A stretch of DNA of 64,000 nucleotides, from contig NZ_CP059556.1 of assembly GCF_024734405.1 (NCBI RefSeq), forward strand, positions 4,278,001-4,342,000, given 5' to 3'. Both the position numbers and the translations under genes were made by a program. Shown here in pieces: positions 17,188-26,029 of this stretch. Within the stretch, counting starts at the first letter, position 1. Each line of letters starts with the position of its first letter. The DNA comes from Saccharopolyspora gregorii. GTDB taxonomy: Bacteria > Actinomycetota > Actinomycetes > Mycobacteriales > Pseudonocardiaceae. Below the pieces are notes generated by a model, which was given only the letters and a program-made list of their open reading frames with translations, was not told the origin of the DNA and ran no database searches.

Positions 17188-18011
17188 GCGACCACGTGAT
17201 CGAACTCGACGACAACGTACTTGCGGGAATCGCCGCACTGATCTGCGGCGACGACGTCTCCCCGTACTACCGGCGCGGATTCGAGATCGAGAAGTTCTTC
17301 AAGGCCGCCGGTTGGCCGGACGCCGGTGAACTCGACGGATACCGCAAGGACTGGACGCTGGAGCAGCTGCAGAAGCACCAGCACGATTCCGAGCGGATGG
17401 AGCGGGTCCTGCTCCGGCTGGCCGACCCCCGGGAGTACATCGGGGAGGACGAGGCGCGCACCGAAGTCGTCCGGCAGCTCAACGAGCTGCTCGCCGTCGA
17501 GGGCTACCAGGTCGACTACCTGCGCGGTCGGCCTCGGCTCGTCGAGCACGAGCCGTCGATGACCCGGCCGTCGAAGACGACCCCGCTCGAACTGACGGCG
17601 AGCATCGCCGACATCGTCCACGACGCCGAATTCGGACGTCAGCTGCAGAGCAGGCTGGACGAGGCGTACCTGTGCTGGACCGAGGGCGCTCCGACCGCCG
17701 CGATCATCATGCTGGGCAGCGTGCTGGAGGGCGTGCTCTACGACGTGGCGAAGAACAAGCACGAGGGACAGGGCACGGACCGCTTGGAGAAGTTGATCGA
17801 CCTGGCCGAGGAGCGCGGCTGGATCGCCAAGGACGTCACCGAGTACGCGCACGTGCTGCGCGGTCACCGCAACCTGGTGCATCCCAAGAAGCAGTGGGCG
17901 AATTCGTACTCACCCGAGCACGACACCGTGCACATCGCGTGGCAGGTCGTGGTCGCCGCACTCAACGACCTCGCCGCAGCGACCGGCGACCAGGCCCGCA
18001 CGACGGCTTGA
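17184..18011 (+). CDS. AbiJ/HEPN-like abortive-infection protein
   Basis: A 275-residue protein translated from ATG 17184, overlapping the helicase stop by 4 bases. The N-terminus (CGDDVSPYYRRGFEIEKFFKAAG, about residues 19-41) looks like AbiJ N-terminal domains. A middle segment with a short winged-helix-like stretch (EVVRQLNELLAVEGYQVDY) follows. The C-terminal half is helical and ends in a HEPN-type module: IIMLGSVLEGVLYDVA, then VLRGHRNLVHP, where Arg226 and His233 make an RX6H arrangement typical of HEPN ribonucleases. By family analogy it may be the toxic effector triggered when the helicase detects foreign nucleic acid. The domain calls are from pattern only. Confidence 0.8.
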   Translation: MSDHVIELDDNVLAGIAALICGDDVSPYYRRGFEIEKFFKAAGWPDAGELDGYRKDWTLEQLQKHQHDSERMERVLLRLADPREYIGEDEARTEVVRQLNELLAVEGYQVDYLRGRPRLVEHEPSMTRPSKTTPLELTASIADIVHDAEFGRQLQSRLDEAYLCWTEGAPTAAIIMLGSVLEGVLYDVAKNKHEGQGTDRLEKLIDLAEERGWIAKDVTEYAHVLRGHRNLVHPKKQWANSYSPEHDTVHIAWQVVVAALNDLAAATGDQARTTA

Positions 18012-18019
18012 AACGAGGC

Positions 18020-18047
18020 CGGGGAGCCGCTGGTGCGGCTCCCCGGT
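18020..18047. terminator. Strong hairpin between defence pair and pheT
   Basis: Perfect arms CCGGGGAGCCG (18020-18030) and CGGCTCCCCGG (18037-18047) with a 6-base loop, followed by TTCATTGTT. It lies 9 bases after the HEPN-like gene and before the convergent pheT, so it can serve the + strand and perhaps both. Confidence 0.8.
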
Positions 18048-18095
18048 TCATTGTTCGTTTCGCTTCAGACACCGGAAACCGGACGCCTCGCGATG

Positions 18096-20588
18096 TCAGG
18101 CGCGCAGCGCCGCTCCGAAGCGGGATTCGGCGGCCCGCACGGCCACGTCGCGGGCCTCGGTGGCCTCCTCCTGCTTGAGCGTGCGGTCCGCGGCGCGGAA
18201 CCGCAGCGCCAGCGCGAGGGACTTCTTGCCCTCGGCCAGCTGCTCACCGGAGTAGACGTCGAACAGCCGCACGTCCTCCAGCAGCTCACCGCCGCCGGAG
18301 CGCACCACCTCGACGAGTTCCGCCGCGGGCACCGCCCGGTCCACGACCAGCGCCACGTCCAGCAGCACCGGCGGGTAGGCCGAGATCGACGGCGCCGGAC
18401 GCGAGTCCGGCAGCGGCAGCGCGTCCAGGTCGATCTCCATCGCGCAGGTCCGCTTCGGCAGGCCGAGCGCATCGACGACCTTCGGGTGCAGTTCACCGGC
18501 GTGGCCGACCACGGTCTCGCCGACCTTGAGCTCGGCGCAGCGGCCCGGGTGCCACGGTGCGAGATCGCCCGCGGTCACCGTCAGCTCCACCCCGGCGGCC
18601 CGCGCCACCGTGCGCGCGGCCTCCACGGCGTCGGCCCAGCCGGCCTCGCGACCCGGGCCCCACCAGCCCTGGCGCTCCCGCTTGCCGGCGAGCACGACGG
18701 CGGCGTGCACCGGCTGCGCGGGCAGGGCGGCGTTCAGCGCGGCGATCTGCTCGTCCGCCGGGCGCCGGTCCACCCCGACCTCCGGCAGCGCCGGGGGCTG
18801 CTCGGCGGGCAGCACGACCTGTCCGATGTGGAACAGCGCCAGGTCGCGGCGACCGCGGGACACGTTGCGCTGCAACGAATCCAGCAGCCCCGGCAGCAAC
18901 GTCGTCGCCAGTTCGGAGCGGTCGGACTCCAGCGCGTTCAGCAGCGACAGCGCGCGGCGGCGCGGGTCGTCCTCGGCGATGCCGAGCTTGCCGAGCTCCT
19001 CGTCGCTGGTGAACGGGAACGGCAGCACCTCGACGTGGCCGTCGGCGGCCAGCGCCCGGGACACCGCGCGGCGGCGGCGCTGCTCGGGCGTGAGCCCCCG
19101 GCCGGGAGGCGCGGCGGGCAGCACCGACGGGATCGTGTGGTAGCCCTCCAGCCGCAGCACCTCCTCCACCAGGTCGGCGGGCTGCTTCAGGTCGGGCCGC
19201 CACGTCGGCGGGTGCGCGGTGACCAGGCCGACGCCCTCGTCGGAGGTGCCGACCTCGATGCGGCAGCCGATCTGCGACAACCGGCGCGCGGTGACACCGC
19301 GCTCGTAGAGCACGCCCGCGATCTTGTCCGGCAGCGCCAGCGGCATCGTCACCGCGGGCGGCGCCAGCGGCGCCCCCACGTCGGTGCGGCCCTGCGCGAT
19401 GCGGCCCTCGCCGTAGCGCACCAGCAGCTGCGCGGCCAGCTCGGCGGCCACCGGGGCGACCGCCGGGTCCACGGTGCGCTCGAAGCGCTTGCCCGCCTCG
19501 CTGGGCAGCTTGTGCCTGCGGATGGTGCGGGCGATGCTCGCCGGGTCCCAGTTCGCCGCTTCCAGCAGCACGTCGTGGGTCTCGGGACCGATCTCGGTGC
19601 TGGCCCCGCCCATCACGCCGGCGAGGCTCACCGGACCGGACTCGTCGCAGATCACGACGTCGTCCGGGTCCAGCTCGCGCCGCACGTCGTCGAGCGTGGT
19701 CAGCTCCTCGCCCTCGGCGGCGCGGCGGACCACCACGTCACCGGTGAGCTTCGAGGCGTCCCACGCGTGCAGCGGCTGGCCCAGCTCCAGCATCACGTAG
19801 TTCGTGACGTCCACCGACAGCGAGATCGAGCGGATCCCGGCCAGCGCCAGCCTGCGCCGCATCCACCACGGCGTCGGCGCCGTCGGGTCCACGCCGGTCA
19901 CCCGGCGGAACACGAACCGGGAGCACGCCTGTTCGTCCTCGATGCGGACCGCGCGGGACTCCCGTTCGTCCTCCGGCACCGGCATCGAGGCCGGGTCGCC
20001 GAACGGGACCTCCAGCGCGTTGGACAGCTCGCGGGCCAGACCGCGCACCGAGAAGCAGTAACCCCGGTCCGGCGTGATCGACAGCTCGATCACCGCATCG
20101 TCCAGGCCCACCAGCTCGGTGGCGTCCGCGCCCGGGTCGGCGACACCCGCAGGCAGCACCAGGATGCCGTCGTGGTCCTCGCCGATGCCCAGCTCCTTGG
20201 CCGAGCAGATCATGCCGTCGCTGACGCGCCCGTAGGTCTTGCGGGACGCGATCTCGAACCCGCCGGGCAGGACCGTGCCAGGCATGGCCACGACCACGAG
20301 GTTGCCCTCGGTGAAGTTCGTCGCGCCGCACACGATGCCCTGGGTGCGCCGCTCGCCGTCCTCGTCGTCGCCGACCTCCACCCGGCAGAACCGGATGGGC
20401 TTCTTGAAGCCGGTCAGCTCTTCGATCTCGGCCACGCGGCCGACCACCAGCGGGCCGCTCACCTGCGACAGGTGGGCGACCTCCTCGACCTCCAGCCCGA
20501 TCCGGACGAAGGCCTCCGCCAGCGTGTCGGCGGTGGTGTCCGCGGGCAGCTCCAGGTGCTCGGCCAGCCAGGAAACCGGAATCCGCAC
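18096..20588 (-). CDS. pheT: Phenylalanine-tRNA ligase beta subunit
   Basis: An 830-residue PheT. The order is as expected: start MRIPVSWLAEHLELP, an N-terminal tRNA-binding OB fold (about 40-150, with KPIRFCRVEVG), B3/B4 editing region, B5 DNA-binding-like domain, catalytic-like core, and a C-terminal FDX-ACB anticodon-binding domain (about 735-830, SISAYPPVLLDVALVVD). It forms the alpha2-beta2 enzyme with PheS, charging tRNA-Phe and editing mischarged Tyr. It is 36 bases behind pheS in one operon. Full family length, no anomalies. Confidence 0.98.
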   Translation of the reverse strand: MRIPVSWLAEHLELPADTTADTLAEAFVRIGLEVEEVAHLSQVSGPLVVGRVAEIEELTGFKKPIRFCRVEVGDDEDGERRTQGIVCGATNFTEGNLVVVAMPGTVLPGGFEIASRKTYGRVSDGMICSAKELGIGEDHDGILVLPAGVADPGADATELVGLDDAVIELSITPDRGYCFSVRGLARELSNALEVPFGDPASMPVPEDERESRAVRIEDEQACSRFVFRRVTGVDPTAPTPWWMRRRLALAGIRSISLSVDVTNYVMLELGQPLHAWDASKLTGDVVVRRAAEGEELTTLDDVRRELDPDDVVICDESGPVSLAGVMGGASTEIGPETHDVLLEAANWDPASIARTIRRHKLPSEAGKRFERTVDPAVAPVAAELAAQLLVRYGEGRIAQGRTDVGAPLAPPAVTMPLALPDKIAGVLYERGVTARRLSQIGCRIEVGTSDEGVGLVTAHPPTWRPDLKQPADLVEEVLRLEGYHTIPSVLPAAPPGRGLTPEQRRRRAVSRALAADGHVEVLPFPFTSDEELGKLGIAEDDPRRRALSLLNALESDRSELATTLLPGLLDSLQRNVSRGRRDLALFHIGQVVLPAEQPPALPEVGVDRRPADEQIAALNAALPAQPVHAAVVLAGKRERQGWWGPGREAGWADAVEAARTVARAAGVELTVTAGDLAPWHPGRCAELKVGETVVGHAGELHPKVVDALGLPKRTCAMEIDLDALPLPDSRPAPSISAYPPVLLDVALVVDRAVPAAELVEVVRSGGGELLEDVRLFDVYSGEQLAEGKKSLALALRFRAADRTLKQEEATEARDVAVRAAESRFGAALRA

Positions 20589-20624
20589 TTGCTCAGGTCC
20601 TTCTCTCTCGCAGCGGGACGGTGA

Positions 20625-21905
<1,281 letters not shown>

Positions 21906-21924
21906 TCACCCGCGCGAGAGTCGA

Positions 21925-22764
21925 CTACCCGCGGTGCCGCTGGGCCCGCGCGGAGGCGTACAGGCAGACCGCGGCGGCGGTGGCCAGGTTCAGGCTCTCC
22001 GCACCGCCGTAGATCGGCACCCGCAGCGTCGCGTCCAGTTCGGCGAGGACCTCCGGCGGCAGGCCGTGGGCCTCGCTGCCGAACACCCACGCCGTCGGAG
22101 CCGCCAGTTCCCCGGCCACCGACGCCGTGTCCAGGTCGCCCTCGGCGTACCCGTCGGCGCCGACCAGGCGCAGGCCCGCGGCGCGGCAGGCCGCGAGCAC
22201 CGCAGGCGCGTCCCGGTCCCGCGCCACCGGCAGGTGGAACACGCTGCCCGTGGACGCGCGCACCGCCTTGCCGTTGTACGGGTCCACGGTGTCGCCCGCG
22301 AACAGCACCGCCCCCGCGCCCGCGGCGTCGGCGACCCGCACCACCGTCCCCGCGTTGCCCGGGTCGGAGATGCCCAGCAGCACCGCCACCAGCGGCGGCC
22401 GCTCGGCCAGCGCCTCGGCGGGTGTCGTGGTGGGCAGCGCGCACTGCGCGACCAGCCCTTGCGGGGTGACGGTCTCCGACAGCGAGGCCGCGGCCCGGTC
22501 GGTCACCACGTGCAGCGGGACGTCGACCTCGGGCAGCTTCGCCGCCTGTTCCTCGGTGGCGAACAGCGCGCGCACCTCGGCCCGGCCCGCGGCGTGCGCG
22601 TTGAGCGCCTCGCCGACCGCCTGCGCGCCCTCCGCGAGGAAGGCGCCCGCCCGGTCCCGGCCGGCGCGGCGGGTGAGCTTGCGCGCGACAACGACCCGGG
22701 ACGATCGCTCCGTCAGCGGAGGTGTCCCGGGCCGTTGCTGCTCGTGCGTGCCCTCGGTGATCAG
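21925..22764 (-). CDS. SpoU-family rRNA/tRNA 2'-O-methyltransferase
   Basis: A 2'-O-ribose methyltransferase of the TrmH/SpoU (SPOUT) family, probably acting on 23S rRNA. All three motifs are visible: motif 1 [18 protein letters not shown], motif 2 [10 protein letters not shown] and motif 3 [19 protein letters not shown]. An N-terminal L30e-like substrate domain ([16 protein letters not shown]) precedes them. There is no ATG, GTG or TTG in frame between rplT and the conserved start; CTG 22764 overlaps the rplT stop (CTGA) and has GGAAGG 6 bases upstream, so I use it. With that start the protein has 279 residues. This gene commonly follows rplT in actinobacteria. Confidence 0.9.
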   Translation of the reverse strand: MITEGTHEQQRPGTPPLTERSSRVVVARKLTRRAGRDRAGAFLAEGAQAVGEALNAHAAGRAEVRALFATEEQAAKLPEVDVPLHVVTDRAAASLSETVTPQGLVAQCALPTTTPAEALAERPPLVAVLLGISDPGNAGTVVRVADAAGAGAVLFAGDTVDPYNGKAVRASTGSVFHLPVARDRDAPAVLAACRAAGLRLVGADGYAEGDLDTASVAGELAAPTAWVFGSEAHGLPPEVLAELDATLRVPIYGGAESLNLATAAAVCLYASARAQRHRG

Positions 22765-23129
22765 GCCGCACCTTCCGGCAGGTGCTTCTTGGCGACGTCC
22801 ACCAGCGCGGCGAAGGCCTGCGGGTCGCGGACCGCGAGGTCCGCCATGATCTTCCGGTCCACCTCGACGTCGGCGGCCTTCAGGCCCTGCACGAAGCGGT
22901 TGTAGGAGAGGCCGTTCTGCCGGGTCGCCGCGTTGATGCGGGTGATCCACAGCTTCCGGAACTCACCCTTGCGGGCGCGCCGGTCGCGGTAGGCGTAGAC
23001 GTTCGAGTGGAGCGTCTGCTCCTTGGCCTTGCGGTACAGCCGGGAGCGCTGGCCGCGGTAACCGCTGGCCTGCTCGAGAATGCTGCGGCGCTTCTTCTGG
23101 GCGTTCACTGCCCGCTTGACGCGTGCCAC
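22761..23129 (-). CDS. rplT: 50S ribosomal protein L20
   Basis: A 122-residue L20: start [19 protein letters not shown], the conserved [15 protein letters not shown] and [16 protein letters not shown] segments. It is an assembly-initiating 23S rRNA-binding protein and in other bacteria a translational repressor of this operon. The extra few C-terminal residues (HLPEGAA) are ordinary for actinobacteria. The stop overlaps the probable start of the methyltransferase gene. Confidence 0.99.
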   Translation of the reverse strand: MARVKRAVNAQKKRRSILEQASGYRGQRSRLYRKAKEQTLHSNVYAYRDRRARKGEFRKLWITRINAATRQNGLSYNRFVQGLKAADVEVDRKIMADLAVRDPQAFAALVDVAKKHLPEGAA

Positions 23130-23199
23130 GGGTCCGTCCTGTCGATCTCATCGGGGGCGGCGGACCGCCCTGGGGGGCTGGGAGCGCTGGAGAGCCTGA

Positions 23200-23218
23200 G
23201 CGCCGCGTTGCGCGGCGC
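23200..23218 (-). other. Hairpin between rpmI and rplT
   Basis: Perfect 8-base arms GCGCCGCG and CGCGGCGC with a 3-base loop, starting 5 bases after the rpmI stop on the minus strand. It could modulate readthrough into rplT or protect the transcript end. No U-tract follows. Confidence 0.4.
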
Positions 23219-23223
23219 CGGGC

Positions 23224-23418
23224 TCAGCGGCCCAGGAGCTTGTTGATGCGCTTGACGTCGTTCTTGGCGACGGCCTCGGTGCCCTCCAGGCGACGGGTCA
23301 CCCGGCTGGACTTCTTCTCCAGGATGTGGCGACGACCCGCCTGCTCGCGGCGGAGCTTGCCACTGCCGGTGACCCGGAAGCGCTTCGCGGTCCCGCTGTG
23401 GGTCTTGTTCTTCGGCAT
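23224..23418 (-). CDS. rpmI: 50S ribosomal protein L35
   Basis: A 64-residue L35 starting [31 protein letters not shown] and ending [10 protein letters not shown], the standard length and sequence pattern. It sits in the infC-rpmI-rplT order conserved across bacteria, 150 bases after infC. The ATG at 23418 is preceded by an AAGGATTGAGAG-type ribosome site. Confidence 0.98.
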   Translation of the reverse strand: MPKNKTHSGTAKRFRVTGSGKLRREQAGRRHILEKKSSRVTRRLEGTEAVAKNDVKRINKLLGR

Positions 23419-23569
23419 CTCTCAATCCTTCTCATACGGGGTCCGCCGCGGAGCGGGCTCCACGGCGGACCTGATCGGCCCTTGCACCCGACCGGCGCCG
23501 GCAACCGACCAGGCATCGGCGGGGCCCCGGCTCGATCGGCCGGGGCGGCACCCGATGCGTCCGGTGGCC

Positions 23570-24109
23570 TTACGCGGTCGCCTTCGGCTTGGTCTTGTTC
23601 GTCTTGTGCGGCGCCAGGACCATGATCATGTTCCGGCCGTCCTGCTTCGGGTTGGCCTCGATGAACCCCAGTTCGGCGACGTCGTCGGCCAGCCGCTGCA
23701 ACAGACGAAAGCCCAGCTCGGGACGCGACTGCTCACGACCGCGGAACATGATCGTCACCTTGACCTTGTGACCCTGGCCGAGGAAGCGGGTGACGTGACC
23801 CTTCTTCGTCTCGTAGTCGTGCGGGTCGATCTTCGGCCGGAGCTTCTGCTCCTTGATGACGGTCTGCTGCTGGTTGCGGCGCGATTCGCGAGCCTTCTGC
23901 GCACTCTCGTACTTGAACTTGCCGTAGTCCATGAGCTTGCAGACCGGCGGGCGCGCCTGCGGGGCGACCTCGACAAGGTCCAGATCCGCTTCCTGCGCCA
24001 GGCGGAGCGCGTCCTCGATGCGGACGATGCCGACCTGTTCGCCGTTCGGTCCGACCAAGCGGACTTCGGGCACGCGGATGCGGTCGTTGATGCGCGTCTC
24101 CGTGCTGAT
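23570..24109 (-). CDS. infC: Translation initiation factor IF-3 with ATC start
   Basis: A 179-residue IF-3. The N-domain begins [19 protein letters not shown], followed by the linker [21 protein letters not shown] and the C-domain [17 protein letters not shown]. No ATG, GTG or TTG fits; the codon before Ser-Thr-Glu-Thr is ATC (24107-24109), with GGAGG 4 bases upstream. This matches the non-standard infC starts known from E. coli (AUU), where IF-3 discriminates against its own start and represses itself. A long in-frame opening further upstream is not coding. It is the first gene of the infC-rpmI-rplT unit. Confidence 0.97.
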   Translation of the reverse strand: MSTETRINDRIRVPEVRLVGPNGEQVGIVRIEDALRLAQEADLDLVEVAPQARPPVCKLMDYGKFKYESAQKARESRRNQQQTVIKEQKLRPKIDPHDYETKKGHVTRFLGQGHKVKVTIMFRGREQSRPELGFRLLQRLADDVAELGFIEANPKQDGRNMIMVLAPHKTNKTKPKATA

Positions 24110-24262
24110 GGGGCCTCCTCGGTTCGATGCTTCGGTCTTTCTGCAGCCTCGGCGCGTGAAGCTCGCCCCTGGACGTGCAGTAGTCCCGCGGGAATTCCGG
24201 ATGCACCGGAACCGCGAGACCCTACTCCTACCGATCGAACCGGTACCGCAATACCGCTCGCA

Positions 24263-24283
24263 CCACCGGCGTACCGCCGGTGG
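24263..24283 (-). promoter_or_regulatory. Hairpin in infC leader region
   Basis: Perfect 9-base arms CCACCGGCG and CGCCGGTGG around a 3-base loop, about 155 bases upstream of the infC start in the 279-base gap shared with the divergent DUF1844 gene. Either an infC leader element or overlap with the promoter region; the transcript start is not visible from sequence. Confidence 0.35.
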
Positions 24284-24388
24284 GACCGGACCCGGCGGCC
24301 TGAGAGTCGGCTGCACGGGTGGGAGCGGGGCTCCACTTTGCCGCCCCCGACTGCGCGGGGGCTGGTCGCTCATGTCAGGGTACCAGTC

Positions 24389-24799
24389 GTGAACGAAGCG
24401 CAGCCGACCCCGCCCCCCGAAAGCACTCCGGACCAGGGCTCGGGATCGAGCTCGCCCGCCGAGGCGGACTTCGGCACCAACGTCCGCGAGCTCGTGGATG
24501 TTCCCAGCGTCGAGGTCATCAGCCGCGCCGCGGTGATGCTGATGTCCTCCGCCGCCGAGAAGCTCGGCCTGGGCGACGAGGATCCGGACACCGCACCGAG
24601 CCGCGACCTGGACGAGGCGCGGCGGCTGATCACCGCGCTGGCCGGCCTGGTCACCGCCTCCGTCGAGTACCTGGGCCTGCACGCCGCGCCGATCCGGGAC
24701 GGCCTGCAGAGCCTGCAGCGCGCGTTCCGCGAGGCCAGCGCCGTGCCCGACGCGCCCGGCCAGGGGCCCGGCGAGAAGTACACCGGCCCGGTGCACTGA
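24389..24799 (+). CDS. DUF1844 protein
   Basis: A 136-residue protein. GTG 24389 (AGGG 9 bases upstream) is used; a low-complexity Pro/Ser/Glu start of about 35 residues leads into the DUF1844 domain ([23 protein letters not shown], then [15 protein letters not shown] and [16 protein letters not shown]). DUF1844 genes next to infC are a conserved actinobacterial arrangement; the function remains unknown. It diverges from infC, and the next gene converges on it with only 6 bases between stops. Confidence 0.93.
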   Translation: MNEAQPTPPPESTPDQGSGSSSPAEADFGTNVRELVDVPSVEVISRAAVMLMSSAAEKLGLGDEDPDTAPSRDLDEARRLITALAGLVTASVEYLGLHAAPIRDGLQSLQRAFREASAVPDAPGQGPGEKYTGPVH

Positions 24800-24805
24800 C
24801 CCCGG

Positions 24806-25336
24806 TCAGCTCCCCCCGTAGTAGGGGTGGGTGAGCCGGTCCCGATCGTCGACCAGGCCGCGCACCTGCTCCTTGGTGTGCCCGGTGACCGCGTCGCGGA
24901 CGGCCTCGCCGACGGCTTCCCGAGCGGAGTAGCGGACCGCGGTCTCGTCGTCGGCGTCGTGGTCCAGCCACAGCGAGACGAACACCATCGTCTCCTGGTC
25001 GGGTTCCAGCAGACCTTCAGCCACCGAGTCCAGCACGCCCTGCGCGGTGCCGACCTGGCAGGCGCCGAGGATCAGCGCCGCGGTCCGGCCGGAGGCGGCC
25101 ACCTCGTGCCCGACCAGCAGCGTCGGCGGTTGCACTGCCACGCAGGCGTGCGGGGCGTCGCCCACCGAGACCAGGATCGGCGCGAGCCGCTCGGTGGGGA
25201 CCGTGAGCGTGGTGAGCAATCCGGCGGCGGTGGTGCCACCGCGGCGGGCCAGCACCACGATCACCCGGCAGCCGTTGGGTTTCCGCCCGCCCCAGCCCTG
25301 CGCGAGCCGGCCGTCCAGGTCGCCGAACGTGGTCAT
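24806..25336 (-). CDS. Formaldehyde-activating-enzyme (Fae) homologue, catalytic His absent
   Basis: A 176-residue protein. The segment from about residue 20 to 150 follows the Fae fold pattern: LTVPTERLAPILV, PPTLLVGHEVAASGRTAALILGACQVGTAQGVLDSVAEGLLE, then VFVSLWLDHDADDETAVRYSAREAVGEAVRDAV. True Fae joins formaldehyde to tetrahydromethanopterin and needs a His in a VAHxDL segment; the matching place here reads CRVIVVL, without His. No methanopterin genes are nearby. It is therefore likely a Fae-like protein with another role. ATG 25336 is used; the frame runs further upstream only as non-coding. Confidence 0.7.
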   Translation of the reverse strand: MTTFGDLDGRLAQGWGGRKPNGCRVIVVLARRGGTTAAGLLTTLTVPTERLAPILVSVGDAPHACVAVQPPTLLVGHEVAASGRTAALILGACQVGTAQGVLDSVAEGLLEPDQETMVFVSLWLDHDADDETAVRYSAREAVGEAVRDAVTGHTKEQVRGLVDDRDRLTHPYYGGS

Positions 25337-25524
25337 GCACGCCCTCCTTGACCAACCGCGCCGGCCAGGGCCGGACGGACCGGGTGACTGATCGACACCC
25401 TCCGAGCACCGCACCCGGTTGTCAAGGCCGGGTGCGGTGAGCGGTCGTCCGGCCGCGACCGGCTTCCGGAAGGCCCGCGCGGCCTTCAGCCCGGCTGGTC
25501 CCCGGAACGGAGCAACCCGCCCGG

Positions 25525-25914
25525 TCAGTCCCCGAGGACGGCGAGCGCGTCGATCTCGACGAGCAGCCCCGGCGGCAGGCCGACGTAGACGGTGGTGCGG
25601 GCCGGGTAGGGCTCGCCGACGACCCGGGCGTAGGTCTCGTTCATCTCGGCGAACTGGGAGACGTCGGTCAGGTAGACGCGCAGCATGATCACGTCCTCCA
25701 GGCCGGCGCCCGCGGCCTCCAGCACGGCGATGACGTTGCGCAGCGCGCGCTCGGTCTGCTCCGGCACGCCACCGGCGACGATCTCCCCGGTGGCCGGGTC
25801 GACCGGGGTCTGCCCGGAGACCTGCACGATGTTGCCCTTGCGCACGCCCGGGGACAGCGGGATGTGCGGCGGCGGGGTGGGTGCGGCGTCGCTGGTGATG
25901 ATCTGCCTGGGCAT
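25525..25914 (-). CDS. RidA-family enamine/imine deaminase
   Basis: A 129-residue RidA/YjgF protein: GNIVQVSGQTPVDPATGEIVAGGVPEQTERALRN is the family core, Arg in MLRVYLTD (about 96) is the substrate-binding arginine, and PARTTVYVGLPPGLLVEIDALA ends it. It hydrolyses reactive 2-aminoacrylate-type imines made by PLP enzymes. It diverges from the D-threonine aldolase-like gene by 115 bases, so a shared promoter region is likely and the product would clean up that pathway's imines. ATG 25914 has GGAGGA upstream. Confidence 0.95.
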   Translation of the reverse strand: MPRQIITSDAAPTPPPHIPLSPGVRKGNIVQVSGQTPVDPATGEIVAGGVPEQTERALRNVIAVLEAAGAGLEDVIMLRVYLTDVSQFAEMNETYARVVGEPYPARTTVYVGLPPGLLVEIDALAVLGD

Positions 25915-26029
25915 GGTTCCTCCTGCGCTCGGGCGGTCTGGCGGGCGGCGCGGAATTCGTCTGGACCACCGCGCCTCCGGTGGGCTTATCATCTCCCGAT
26001 CACTTCGCGCTCGTCGCACTGGAGGCGCT

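Noticed and set aside
24110-24796. Upstream extension of infC through an open minus frame
   Set aside because: No homology to IF-3; it overlaps the DUF1844 gene antisense. The known family start STETR lies at 24109.
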